Origin: Promerops cafer | Lineage: Eukaryota > Chordata > Aves > Passeriformes > Nectariniidae | Direction: 5' to 3' | Assembly (NCBI GenBank): GCA_013398275.1 | Contig: VZSE01006140.1 | Location: forward strand, 372,001 to 436,000 | DNA: 64,000 nucleotides | In this document: positions 35,901-48,468 of the stretch, piece by piece | How the letters are laid out: the number at the start of each line of letters is the position of its first letter | Numbering within the stretch: position 1 is the stretch's first letter | The notes under the pieces: generated by a model | Databases searched by the model: none | Told to the model about the DNA's origin: nothing | Seen by the model: only the letters and a program-made list of their open reading frames with translations | Position numbers and translations under genes: made by a program

Positions 35901-38900
35901 GGACATGTGGAGATGGGAAAAGCTGACTTGCTGTAAAGAGTGGCAAACAACTACTCAGTACATAAAAACCAGGCTGGATTTATGGATTTGCTCTCTAGGC
36001 AAGTGTCTGAAAACTGCTCCTGCAAGTCAAATATAACACCACAGGCTCTGCTTTAAAAGTGAACACACTGCCTGTGCACGTGGTTATGGAGACACATAAA
36101 ATAAGGTAAATAAGGACCGAGCAGTCCCAAACCACGAGCACCTGCTGCACCCATGAACTCACCAGGACAGCTCCAGGTATCCCTATTTCCTAGCACTGGA
36201 GGATCTAATAGGATGAGGATTTCAGTGACATCCAGCACAAACTTCCAGATGTGAGGAAAGTATTGCTGCCACCTCTCTCTGTGATGATCAGCAGGATCCC
36301 TGCTGGCTTCTCTTAAGGACAAGACTGGGAGAACATGGGGGAAGGAAGCCCAAAAACTTGCCCATTTCTGGCAATTCCCCTTGGCAAGCAACAGAGGTAA
36401 CACTGCAGAGGGATCTGATCTGATTCAGCAATGCCTGGGGGTCTGGAGTGATTTTATTTTCCATTAAGTGGCACTGCTGTGGGATTCTGGTGTGAAATGT
36501 TCCACTCTGGGGCTAAAGGCAGCCCCTGTCCAGCACTGCTGCTTGTTTTCCAGGGCATTCCATGGAGCCCAGGGTGGGAATCCACCCCTCAGAGACACCA
36601 CTTGGGGACAGAGCAGGAGAGGAGCCCCAGCCTGTCCTCCCTCTGCTGTGAGAAGGTGGCTGTGAGGACAGGAGCACTCAGCAGCCTGCAGCAGGTGGAA
36701 CAGTGCCTGCCTGATGGCAGCACCCCGGGAAAACGAGGGGGTGGATGTGGAGGTGACTCAGCTCAGAGGAGCAAGTAGCTCAGCTGGAGCTGAAATCCTA
36801 CTGAGCCTGGAGCAGTCTCATTAGGGTTTTTAAAGGACTTTTTCCATGATGTGAAAATACAGCCTAAGAAACTGCTTTGGCCAGTGTTTGCTACAGGTAA
36901 CACCAGTCCTCAGCCCCATTTCTTGGGCTTTGCTGGTTCCTCTTTTCCCTCGAGCTCTCCTGAGCACTGCTGTGATCTCCAGCCCTCATTATCCACTTGG
37001 AAGATGTCATGCTCAAAGCCATACTAAGCCCTCCTCTCCCCTGGACAGGTACCAGTGTCCTTGTCACCTCCAATAACAAGGAACGAGCCTGTTCCCTCCC
37101 CTCCCATGGATCTGGACCTGCTCCCAGCAGCACTTCCCTGGAGCTGCAACAACCTGAGGCTCAGACTGACACTTCAAACTTCTCACAACTACCTAATTTT
37201 GAGGAGAGTGACCCAAAAAAACCCACCCCACACACAAACACAGCATGACGGGAAATGTAATAGCAAATGATTTTTTGCCAGTGCAGCAGAACTATTTTGA
37301 GCACTCGCTGTGGACTCCAGCAATCTTGACAAACCTTTTAAGGATTACCAAGCTCTGAAGTAGAAGTTTATTTTCTGAATACTGTGAGGCAAGAAGGGAC
37401 CTGCAAGAGCCACCCTGCTCCTGTTACTTTCCTTACAGTATCACCAGAAGGGAGCAGAAATATCTCCTATCTCCTCTATGATAGAGCAAATGTGCAAGAA
37501 GAGCAGTTCTGTTCTCTCTTCAGCCTCCTGTTGGGCTCCTCTAATCAAACAGAATGGAGTGGAAAAGGTTTTTCCTAAAGGCCATTAGAATTTGCTAATT
37601 ATTGTGAAATGAGGATCAGTTCAAAACAATGTGCCTTTTTAAATTTGGTAGTATTTACACCATCCCTGAGAGGGGAAAAATAGGACAGAGTGGGAGAATA
37701 AGAAAAAAGCAGTCTGCAAATGTTTTGTTTTCTCTCTCCTATTCCCTAAAGCAGCATTAGTATCAGCTGAAATTGGAAAGGAATATATTGAAATAGTTCT
37801 TGCTCCCCCCATGTGTTTCTGAGAAGTTGCACAGTGCAGGTGAGTTTGGGGGGAGATACACAGACACCTGTCAATCTTTTCTGCAGCTGAATTCCAATCT
37901 GCCTCCAAACAGGGAAGCTCAGGGAAGCCATTTCCAGAGCTGTGCATCCCAGTTGTGTTTCAAAGCTATGCAATACCTTGATTTGACAATGACAGCAGCC
38001 AGTTGTGCAGAATACCTTTCTCCTCACACTTAGACACAACATTATTTTAGGATTTCAGCAGCCAAAATCATGGCCAAAGAAGTGCATGAAGCAGCTCAGG
38101 CTGATTATTCTGAGACAAAGATGTAACAGTTCTAAAATTCACTTGAAAAGCTCAAAGACCTTATTGCAAAAGTTTTTGCTTAAACCTTCAATTGAGGGAC
38201 CTGGAAACAGCAGGAAGAAATACTCTGTTCTATTGACACTAAGAAACCCACAGTTCATTCTTGACTTCCTCATTTGAACTCATCATGGCTTCAATGCTGG
38301 TTTTATAATTACCTTCAAAGCACTTAGTGTTAACCACAGACCCACAGAGTACATGGGGTTCAAAGATCCTACACCTCTTACAGTATCCTCTGGTCCAGCA
38401 CTTCTGGTCTAACACCCTCCTCTCCTCTACATTCTCCTATGACATTTTACAGAATAATTTATAAAGAAATCCTCTCCCTCTGCTGTTTCACCTGATCTCC
38501 AAACAGACCTGCAGCTCTTTGTGCCTCAGTCTCTCTTCCCTGATCCGTGAGACCTGCAGGACATGCAAAGCTTCAGGGATCCTGGAATCTCATTTTAAAG
38601 TCAACCTTTCATTTGCCATTTTTCTTTGAAAATCTACATCACAAATGTGGTTCTTTCTATTTCTGGTGACATCCCAGTAGAAGAAATATTTTATTAACAA
38701 GCCTCCAGCAGGTCCTGTAAATACTGAAATCAGTGAGGCTGCATCATCTGGCAAGAACAACCTTCTGGATGGGGCTTGGATCAAACCAGCCACTGCAGCC
38801 AGCCCTGAGTCCCTGTTGTCTCATAGCAACAGGATCATTTGCTGAGGAAGCAGCACTGATCACCAGCTGGAGCACTTTTTGTTGTGGCTTATTCATGAGG

Positions 38901-41900
38901 CAAAGTCAGATGCATCCGTGGCTCTGAAATATCACTGGGACATGCCTTGAAACCCAATTTCATCCCCTGTGGCTGATGGTAACAACTCAGCAGCTACAAA
39001 CAGGAGAAGGGTGCAGCTCTCTTCTTGTTTCCAACAGCAATATTAGAAATATATTCAAGAATATTCATGACACTGAGCCACAAGGAGAAGCTGCAGCTCT
39101 TCATTGGTCTTTCTCAGGGCTACCTGAACCTCTCAGAGCTTCTTTACTGCTCTCTTCCCAACAATTTCTGGAGCAAGGAAGATCTCACCATACTGGATTT
39201 GTGTTGTGCTCTGTCCAGCATGCAAAACCAAGTTTTTTCTTTAACAACTACTTAGATCTAAAAGTAACAAAAACCCCTAAGGGAACAAAGAAAGGGTAAT
39301 CACAAGCACAGTCAGGCTTACAGAGGTAGTTCTATACCAGACTGTTTGTTTGGTTTTGTGGGGAAATTTTTTGTAATATTTAAGCCCAGATTTTACTAAA
39401 TAAAACTTTTTGGATGAGACAGGAGAAAATCTGAGTTGTAGCAGCCTTTTGAAAAATTTCTACATGTGAGATTTGTTCACAAGATGAGGTTTGCAATTAC
39501 AAACCATAACCCAAAGAGAGGCAAGTGGCAATATTCTCACCATAAACTCCTGAGAAACAAGGCAAGAAACCCTCCAAATGTGTGATTTAGTGAGATCCAT
39601 GGAGCTGTGCTGAGATGTATTTGTGTGCAGCCTGCAAGAGAAGGATGTTTTCATCTCAGGCTGCAGGTATGACATGAGCATAACATAACTGTGCTAATGA
39701 AAAGCAACTAATATATCAAATGTGATGTTTTGGCTCTGTTTTGATGAGCCTAGAAATATTTGACAATGAAGGAATTTCTATGGTTTAATAAAAACCTGGA
39801 CAATCTGGCCCTGTAACACCACATCCAGTATCCTGTGACTCTAAACAACCAAACAAGAGCTAAACCTTGGCTGAGATTTCCAGTTGCTTTAAATGTTCAA
39901 ATTGTTGCTGTATTATGAGAAGTGATAGCACTTTGATAAAAAAGATGCCACTTTGAACATATTTAAGGAATAGCTCTGCTAAGGAAGAAGCTGCTATTTT
40001 CCCCTGTTGATTTACAGAGTAAAACTGTGGATCAGCAGATGGCTCATTAAATTTTTGCACCGTGACTGTAGTAGGAGAAGGAAAAAAGGAACAAAAAAGA
40101 ACAAAACCAAACCTCCTCACCACGACCCCAGGAATAAGATGCACTGGCTGCTTGCTGTGTAATAAAAACTTTTTTTAGCTTTTATTCATGCACTGATCAG
40201 CAGACAATATCTAAACCTACTTTACAAGTGAATTCTCCTCATGTTTACAAGCCAGTCCCTATTTCAAGTGGCTTTGTTTGTGGATAAGACATCTCTTTAA
40301 AGGAAAGACTGAAAATCCCATCTAGCATTTCCTGCTGTAATTTCTTTTCCTTAAAAGCCTTTAAAAGGAAAGATGCCTGTTCATGATCTGTACACCTTCT
40401 GCTAAAATCTGAGTTCCAAGTTTGGACATCTCAGCAACAATCTTTATTGCCATCTATTCCATGGCCTGCCCTTCCTGTTTTCCAAAAACAAAATGCTGTA
40501 TTTATTTTGAAAATGGGAAGGAAGGCTTTGAGAAAAAAAAGAACATACTGAGCCTGGGACCTCAAGGATTCCTTCCGGTGCCTTAAGAGAAATAAAGAAA
40601 TAGTTCTAGTCAAGAAAAGGAAATATGGCAGGAAAAAACACTTGGGAGTTACAATCAGAGCAATCCTAGAGAAATAAATAGTACAGAAATAATTAGAATT
40701 ACATAAATGGTTCTTTTTCCATGTACACCCACAGTCCCATTCAGGAACTGCAAGGAAGGGGAACATGACAGGACATTGGGAAGGGATGTCCACACAGCAG
40801 AGATCCACACAGAGAATTACTGCCATTGAAACAACCAGCATTATTAGAGAATTCTATGAACTGGAGCTTCTAATAATATATTTAATTAAATGAATGATCC
40901 TACGCTCACCAAACATTCAAATAAATGTTTTTAACCATGACTCTTTATTCTCAGAATGTCCAAACTCCATATAATTATGCCAAGTGAGTTCTAATTACTT
41001 CCTAGAAGTATCTATGCAGATAATCATCTACCCCCAGACTATCTCATGCTCAGTTGAGCAGCCATCCAAGTCACAGTGTAACAGATTAATTTGAGCAGAA
41101 ATATTTATCCCACTGCTAGAAGTACAAAGATAGAAAATATCTGCTAAATACTTTGATCTTCTTGAATATCAGGCACTGTAAAAAGCATGAAATACCATTA
41201 TACAGCTGTAAAGGTGGAAACAAAGATTGTTATGCAAAACGAATGCAATGATGCATTTATTCAAGCGTACCACCTTCCAAATAATCACTTAGACACTTTA
41301 GAGAAAACTTCAGTAAACTACACTCTGCACAATCCTGGAAAACTATGCGACAAACAAGATAGCTTGAAGCCCGAGGATTGAGATTCTTTAAACGCTGTAT
41401 TGCCTGTGACTCATGCAATTATCACATCTTTATCCAGCTCCTCCTGAGCTCTTTGTTCAGAATAATATCTTGCAGTAAATTGCACATGCCGTTTGTTCCG
41501 GGCTAAAAACAACTGCCCCTCCCACTCAGCACCTCGGCAAGAAGAGCAAGCACAGGAGCATCTCTGCCTTTTCCATTTTGGAAAACCTGCGCCCCTGGAT
41601 CTGTTTGCTTTGAGTGCCTTCACTCAGATTCTGAGGGACAGACCAGCACAGTGAGCTCCCATGGAAGGGGCACTCGCAGGTATTGTCACTTCCCAAGTAA
41701 ACAGATCAAATGCCCACACATTGCTATTTTAAATCCCTCTCTTGCTGCAGCATTGGAGGTGCTGTGCACTTAAAGCTGTACAGCCACAAACCTCCCACAA
41801 AGAGACTTCAGAGCTTCTCTCAGGGTGATGTTGGAAGTTTTGCTTTTAACACCAAACTCAAATGTTTCCAACTCATGAGTTTTTTTAGCAGGATTTGCAG

Positions 41901-42789
41901 AAATACATTGAGCTAACCAATACAAGTGAACCCAAAGTATTTGATTTATTTTTAATAATCTCATCTGGTTCATAATGAATTTTTAACAATGGCAATTGCA
42001 AGCCTACTACTTAGAGCAGCTTCCCTCAAAAGGCCACAGGCAACATAAATAGCTGAAAGGCTCTTTTTGAGTTTACTGAGTAATTTTTGAACCCTAGAAA
42101 CCACTCAGAGAGCCATATGCAAGCTTAATGCTCACAAACCCATATTTCAGCTGCTGAGCATGAACTTGTGTCCCTAACAGGAGGCTGGAAGAGACTCAGT
42201 CCAGTTCTCTCATTGACTTGAGCTCCTCTGTTCATACACCACGGTGAAGAACAGGATTTTGCCATGTACCCCTGAACAGCTTAAGATTCATTGCCATAAA
42301 TTAAATAACATGGCAACAGTAAAACAGAACTTGAGCTGTGCTGAAACCTAACTGGAGGTTTCCTCAGCTGCTGTCCTGTATCTTTAGCATTTCTGCTCTC
42401 ACCAAACAGCTGCACACTCAAAGGTTTAGGCTGAGGAGAATCATCAGGAGCAGTGAATTGGTGATGAGATGCTGCGTGATGCCCCCTGAGCCTGTGTCAG
42501 ATAATACAGAACCAAACACTCCCAATGCACTTTGCCCTTTGCAACTCCCATTTTTCTCCACGTTATTTATTTCTTTGCCTGTTACTCCAGCAGTCACTTC
42601 TGTCCTTGTTTATGGACTATTTTACTTGTGCAAACTCCAAATTCCTGCACCACTCTGAGGAGAGACTTGAATATCAATGAGAACAGAGCTTGGGGAGGTG
42701 TCACCTATCTGGACACTTCAAATAAAACCATAAAATTTGGATTTTTAAACAACAGGATTAAGTTTAATTTCCAGGGACATAAACGATTA

Positions 42790-42910
42790 GTTGGTTGGTT
42801 GGGGGGTTGTTTTTGTTTTGGGATGTTTGAGGTTTTTTGTTTGTTTCTTTTGGGTTTGGGGGTTTCGTTTGTTTGGGGGGCATTTTTTGGAGGTGGGAAA
42901 TTGGTGGGGC
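42790..42910. repeat. T/G-rich low-complexity tract with several G runs
   Basis: Runs of TTGG, TTTG and G (up to six G) dominate the + strand. Several G runs in close succession could form a G-quadruplex. The tract keeps an ORF of 208 codons open around it, which I do not regard as coding. Confidence 0.7.
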
Positions 42911-43146
42911 AGTGGAGAAAGCTGGATGCAGGGATTCAGAGAGGGAATAATTTCTGTGCTAACGCTCTTTCACACGGAGTTGGGGGTGGGGATTTAATCA
43001 ATGCTGGTATTAAACGGAGCTGTGAAACCTGCTGCAGGCAGCACTACATCGATCCCTTTTTAGCTTGGTCAATCACTAAGTACAAATCCGAGAGGCGGCT
43101 CTCAGGTGCTCCATCAGCCGGGGCTCTGCCCGTGCGGTGGATTCAA

Positions 43147-43161
43147 AGTGCCACCTAGCGG
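43147..43161 (-). promoter_or_regulatory. Candidate CTCF binding site
   Basis: The minus strand reads CCGCTAGGTGGCACT. It agrees with the CTCF core (CC-A/G-C-N-AG-G/A-N-GGC-A/G-C/G) at every strongly constrained position. It lies 4.9 kb upstream of the CDX4 start codon in a locally CpG-containing patch (about 43060-43200). Such a site could insulate CDX4 from the receptor gene or anchor a loop. The motif is seen; occupancy is inference. Confidence 0.5.
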
Positions 43162-46100
43162 GAATTGTCACTTTGGAGCAGCCACTGCCGTGACTTTCAT
43201 TCAGGAGTGACTACACAGCTGTAGGAAATGTACTTGAGGATCCCTCACCTATGTTGACACACTCTCGTATCCCGGGATATTTGCCATACTAAAGGAGGGG
43301 GGGGGAAAACACACTTTCAAAAAGAAAAAATAAAAATTCTTGATGTTAGTTAAGAATTCGATGAAAGTAATCCACATACAGTCTGTGCTCAGCAGCCAAA
43401 TGCCCAAATCCAGAATGTGCTCCTCGAGCCACGTGTTCACAGAGCTTTCAAAACCATCAGCTAAGGTAAAGAATTTCCCCAGACAGGATTTAGCAGCCCT
43501 AATATTAAAATATAACACAGTTTCCCTCTAAATTTCAAGGAGGGGTTTCCAGCAGCAGAGAAGTGTTAACCACACACACACCAACACAAAACCCCAGGAG
43601 GGCAATGCTGGATCCCATTTTGCTGAACTCAGCTGCTCACTGAGCTGACAGCAGGAATTCCCTCAGCCTGGGGCTGTGGGCAGGACCAGAACCTCCTGCT
43701 GGGCACCAGGTGTGAAGTGACCAAAGGCCCTTTGTGGATTGTTTTTTCTCCTGTTCTGTGGGCAGCAGAGGGGCAGGTGAGGCAGCAGGCACTGAACAGA
43801 GGCTGTGATGTGTTTGCACTTCTGGGAAGGTCATGGAGCAGGGAATTACCGGGTTAAGGCTGCCACAATTCACCACTTCCAATGCCATTGCAGCAGGGCC
43901 TGACTCACACAGCCCAAGGAGATCCAGGGCACTGCAAGGTGTTAAAATTCAAAGCACAGAGAACAACAGTGAGGAAAGGAGATCCTTTCTTTCAGAACTA
44001 GGAGTATTGTCAGAGTTCTTGTCAGACAGCTGTTTACTGTAGCCATCCTAAAGGCTACACTTATGTCAGCATGTCAGCTGGAAGTTGGGGGCATTGTTTT
44101 AAGAGCACATACACTGATGAACGAAGATAATGCTGAAGCACAGCTACTCTTTAGACAATACAAGATTAAAATACCACAGTCCTGCTCTTGGCTCCTCACG
44201 GTTATCACCTCCTGAGACCACTCCCTGGTGTGCAGTGGATGTGACATTCCAGCCCTGTGGCTCCATGCCACGTTGGATGGCAGGAGTGTCCCAGCCCTGA
44301 CTGCTCCCACCCCAGCTCTGTCACTGCTCAGCAATCCCACTCTGTATTGCAGCACCTTTCAGACCTTCTTAGCCCAGAAAATTCCTCGTAAAAGTTAATT
44401 TTTAAAAGCCTGGCACATTCCATAATAGTCCACTTAGGTTGCAAAGGAGAGATGTTACCATTAATCAAACAGCAGAGCAAAAATCCCTGCAACATCTCCA
44501 GAATTCCAAGCCAGGATTCTTCAGAGCTTTGCTGCTTCCTGCAGCTGGACATGTGACAGACAGTCCTGTTCCAAACAGAACTGAGAACTGTGAAATCTGA
44601 ATAAGGTCACGGTCTGTGCAAGCCCGGAAAGGTCTCCTTGCCATGCAGGCAGCTGACCACCAGCTGTCCCCATTGCTTCACGGGAGTCAGAGATCAGGCT
44701 GGGAACGGGAACACGCCTCCAAAAGTGGGTGCTGCTACTCTTCGGAGACCAAAAAGAAAAATAAAAGCTCAGAAAAATAAAACAGAGCTACTGGAGCTCT
44801 GTCAGTCCCTAGATCAGAAGATGGGATGTGTAGGAGAAAGTCTGCATCCCAGGACAGGGATGTGGTTAAAATGTGAGACAGATCAGCTTGGATACACAAG
44901 GATGGGGCCTTAGCAGATCCAGGGCTTTGTGACACGACAAAGGAAAGCTCTGGAGACTCATTCAGAAAAGGAATAATCAAAGTGGACTGGAGGATCCCAG
45001 TGTTGCTGCTTGGTCTCTGCCCACATCACCACCACCTGGTAAAGCCTCCTTCAGAGATGTTTTCCCATCCAGGACCTCTGGTGGACACCAGCTCCCAGCT
45101 TCAGAGGATGGAAACCACTCAAATTTAGAACTAGAAAAATGCATCTCAGAGAGGCCTGAGGGTGAAGGTGTTTTAGGATCATCTCAATAAAGTTCTTTTC
45201 CCTCTTGAGAGCTCAGGGCGATTTCTCATTTCATTCACTTTGCACTGGAGAACTTTCGAGAATATTTTGTTTTAAATTAACTGTATTAATATGTGACTAT
45301 TCACAGAGCTCCAGCAATTACAGTCGAATGACTGTGGTTTAACTCATAGGTAAGATTGAAATGATATAAATTATAAACCTCGGACTAACCAAAGCTAAAG
45401 TACAGCTTGCTGGAGCCAGACCAACTTAGGGTACTCAGGAATCCAAAGGAAGCAGTTTCCTGCTTTGTGGGCACAGCATGTGGCCAGAGGAGCAAAGCAC
45501 TGTCAGTTCAACCATCCCAGATTGTAAAGCCCTTTCTTTAAGCAGTATGGAAGAGGAAAAATCTCCTTCCATCTCATTATATCCATCAAAAGCATCAAAA
45601 GGTATTTCATGTGATTTTTCTAATACAGAGGAATAATCACCATTTTACTGCTTTCAGTAGCTCCATGAGACAAACCATTGTGAAATACAGATCAAAATGT
45701 TCCTCGTGGAACAATGCTGCTGTAGGAGAGAATGAATCCATGACTGGAGCCTGGTGTATCCAACATTCCTGAACACTGAACAAGGGCAGATCCAACTCAG
45801 CCCTTCTGCAGAGCTCTGTGCTGGGGTCTGTCCAGTAGATAAAGCCTGCAGGAAAAGTTTCGTTGAATGAACATAATTAGAACATTTTGCAGACAGCTGG
45901 AGGGCTCCAGTTTAGGAGCAAATGCTGCTTCTTCCTCTGGCTGATTTATTGCTACACCTGCACTCAGGAGAGGCACTGAAATGCCTACAAGGATGAGGCT
46001 TCAGTTTTGAAGAGGAAGAAAGAAAATGAAATAAACTTACAACAAAAAGATGCAAAGAATCTTTCTTTGTAACTATTTCAACACTCAAGAGCTACTGAGC

Positions 46101-47780
46101 AACCACAGTGCTCTAAATTTGAGAAGGGAGAAAAACACTCGAGTTACAGAATAGGAAGATCCCACTACATTAAACTCACACTTTAACTGCAGACAGGCTG
46201 TCCAGAGACACCTAATTCTAAACTGGACAACTGTGATTTATTTTGCTACTGCAGCAGAATTAAGCAGTTCAGATCCATGACCCACTGACAACTGACTTCC
46301 CTGGATTTGAGAAGTTTTTGAGTGGCCAGCTGTCACAGATGTGCAAATTACAAGCGAGTAAGCTCACATATGCAAGCAGCAGAAACAGCTTCTGGCAACT
46401 TCAGGCCACCTAATGATTTTTAAAATACCTTTCAGCAATTACACCAGCAAAACATCAGCCCCGAAAAACAAGAAAACAAGCAAAAGAGCACAAATTTTAC
46501 CCAAGTGCACAGCAGGAAAATCTGAAATACTCTGAGCAGGTAGCTGTGCTTCTGAGATTATCAGTCCAAAAAGCTTTTTCCACAACTCCAGCCCCAAGGC
46601 ACATTGTGAATGCAGCCTAAGGACACCGTTCTCTCACTAAAGAAAACAACGGGGCAGTCAGGTGAGCAAAGTGATTCCTTCCTCCCGAGAACCTGGAAGT
46701 TTAAATGGTGTTAAAGTGCAAAAGACTCAGAGAAAAAATACACCTCTGAACAAAGAAAAACTCATTATACTTTGCACCTGTTTAAGGAAAAACTCCTTTT
46801 AACAAGTCGGATCATTAATAAAGGTGCAATTAAGTATCACATCATTAAAGGAACAGGAATAAAAACAGGATGAACTCCCATTAAGAGACAATGCTGAGGT
46901 ATCCATCTCGTTTAAAAAAAGAAATCCACACTTTCTCTCCTTGCTCCTGGTTACAGATGATCTCGTAAGGATTTGTTACTCACAAACATAAGATTGCTCC
47001 TGAAAGTTAGGAAACTGCTTGCCTGAGCTAAAAAGCTATAATTTGTTCCCATATTTCCAAGAAAAGGTGTTACTTATTGTGAAGAAGCACAGCACTGAGA
47101 ACAAAAAAAACCTTCGGGGAAGACTATCACTCATTTCAATATCACAACCAAGACATAAGCACGGGGAAAGTGACAAATTCTGCATTCTCTCAATAACAGA
47201 TTCCCTTTCTGGGAACGTTGGAGGTTAGAATGAAGGAACTTCAATCACCGTGGCAAGCAGCCAGCTCATGAATAGCTTGCTAACATCAACAAGACTATTC
47301 GTATGAACAAATGCTCAAAATGACTATGAGACTTCTTGTATATCCTTTGTAATGGTAAAATCACCGGGATTACTGTGGTTTCTAAGTGCTCTCCCACACA
47401 GATGAAGAGCTGAAGTCAAGAAGAGTGCTCATGTGAGGAGCTCTGTAAGAGCTGCAGTTAAACACTGAACTGCTCCTTTGGTTTTAGTTTAAAAAAAATA
47501 GAGCACATTGGAGCAGAACTACTACTGGACCAGCAGACACCAGGCTTTGACTAACTCTGAGTGCCTGAAGTGAGGTCCTGCCATGCACTGCTCAAGGAAA
47601 ATACAACTTCTACTGCCTGAGCAGTTATGGGTTGCTGCGTACGCAGCTCTGCTCCAAGACCACAGGATTTCAAACCGCATTCTCAAAGCAAAGAACGGGG
47701 CTGGCAATACATAAAGATCTGTGAGAAAGGAAGCACTGGAGCTAGCAGCAAGGTGGGGTTGCCTGCATGGGCAGCCCTTC
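43162..47780. other. Upstream flank of CDX4, no gene seen
   Basis: There is a run of nine G at 43297-43305. No exon is supported. In the proximal part AACAAAG (46749-46755) and CTTTGTA (47345-47351) fit the TCF/LEF core, and TTAATAAAG (46815-46823) resembles a caudal-type site. Such short matches are expected by chance at this length. Confidence 0.5.
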
Positions 47781-47960
47781 ATTTGAATGCAAATGTAATT
47801 TTGGGGCAGGCAGTTATCTGTGACATCAGGCAGGACCTTAGTAAACTGTTACCACCAGCACCTGGTAAAACCATTGTTAATCATGTGTAGTAAAGGGACA
47901 TCAGGGCTAGCAGGAGTCATTTATAGAGCCAGGCTGGGCTAGAAAAGAGAGAAAGAAAGA
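47781..47960 (+). promoter_or_regulatory. Candidate CDX4 proximal promoter
   Basis: Elements in order are: ATTTGAATGCAAAT (47781-47794), containing a perfect octamer ATGCAAAT; TTATCT (47814-47819), a GATA-type site on the minus strand; TGACATCA (47821-47828), a CRE/AP-1-like site; and a TATA-like TTTATAG at 47920-47926. If the TATA-like box is used, transcription would start near 47950, at the beginning of a purine-rich stretch, giving a 5' UTR of about 85 bases. There is no CpG island here. All sites are motif matches only. Confidence 0.4.
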
Positions 47961-48000
47961 GGAGGGGAAGGGAGATCAAACAAACCCTGCAAGGAGCAGG

Positions 48001-48030
48001 ATGTCCCAGCAAGACAAAGGCAGGCTGTGA
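48001..48030 (+). other. Upstream ORF in the CDX4 leader (9 codons)
   Basis: ATG at 48001 has A at -3 and opens a frame of nine codons (MSQQDKGRL) that stops at 48028-48030. This is five bases before the CDX4 start codon at 48036, in a different reading frame register from a direct fusion. If included in the mRNA it could lower initiation at the main ATG, which must then be reached by leaky scanning or very short reinitiation. Its function is inferred from position only. Confidence 0.4.
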
Positions 48031-48035
48031 GCACC

Positions 48036-48468
48036 ATGTACGTGAGCTATCTGTTGGATAAAGACACCAGCATGTATCCGGGATCCGCAAGGTGCACCAG
48101 CAACAACCTGCCCGTGCAGAACTTCGTGTCTGCTCCAGCCTACTCCGACTACATGGGATACCACCCTGGGCCAGCCCTGGACACCCACGGGCAGCCGGCC
48201 TGGGGCTCCCACTATGGCCCCCAGCGCGAGGACTGGAGCGCCTACGGCCCAGGCCCTTCCAGCGCCGTGCCCGCTGCCCACATCAATGGCTCGTCCCCTG
48301 GCCAGGGCTCCTACAGCTCTGCTGAGTACAGCTCCCTGCACCCCGCTGCTGCTGCTGCTGCGGGGTTACCTCCTGTAGATACAATTAATGCCCAGCAAAT
48401 CTCTCCCAACAGCCAAAGGCACAGCTCTTATGAGTGGATGAGGAAAACGGTGCAATCCACTTCCACAG
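48036..48468 (+). CDS. CDX4 exon 1 coding part
   Basis: This exon encodes residues 1-144 and the first base of codon 145. The ATG at 48036 has A at -3 and starts the conserved MYVSYLL amino end of caudal proteins; the frame's upstream GTG at 48027 is not needed. The exon ends at CCACAG followed by the donor GTAGGA (48469-). It contains the transactivation region, the six-alanine run made of GCT/GCG codons, and the YEWMRK motif at residues 132-137 for Pbx cofactors. Reading through the donor would add unrelated codons up to 48599. Confidence 0.95.

Larger units (their letters stand above)
28485..43146. other. Gene desert between KDRL and CDX4
   Basis: I find no gene here. Frames of up to about 200 codons are isolated, overlap others on the opposite strand and lie either in GC-rich patches (32040-32690, 32940-33320) or in T/G-rich low-complexity sequence (42532-43158). 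The segments at 12.9-13.3 kb (outside this entry) and 40.8-41.4 kb are AT-rich, with the texture of conserved non-coding DNA, but I cannot show conservation from one sequence. Confidence 0.55.

Noticed and set aside
42532..43158. ORF of 208 codons
   Set aside because: Held open by T/G-rich low-complexity DNA; the product is a biased G/F/V sequence without domains.
45072..45084. Second CTCF-like motif (minus strand CCACCAGAGGTCC)
   Set aside because: It lacks the invariant GGC that follows the AG-A-G core, so it is only a partial match.
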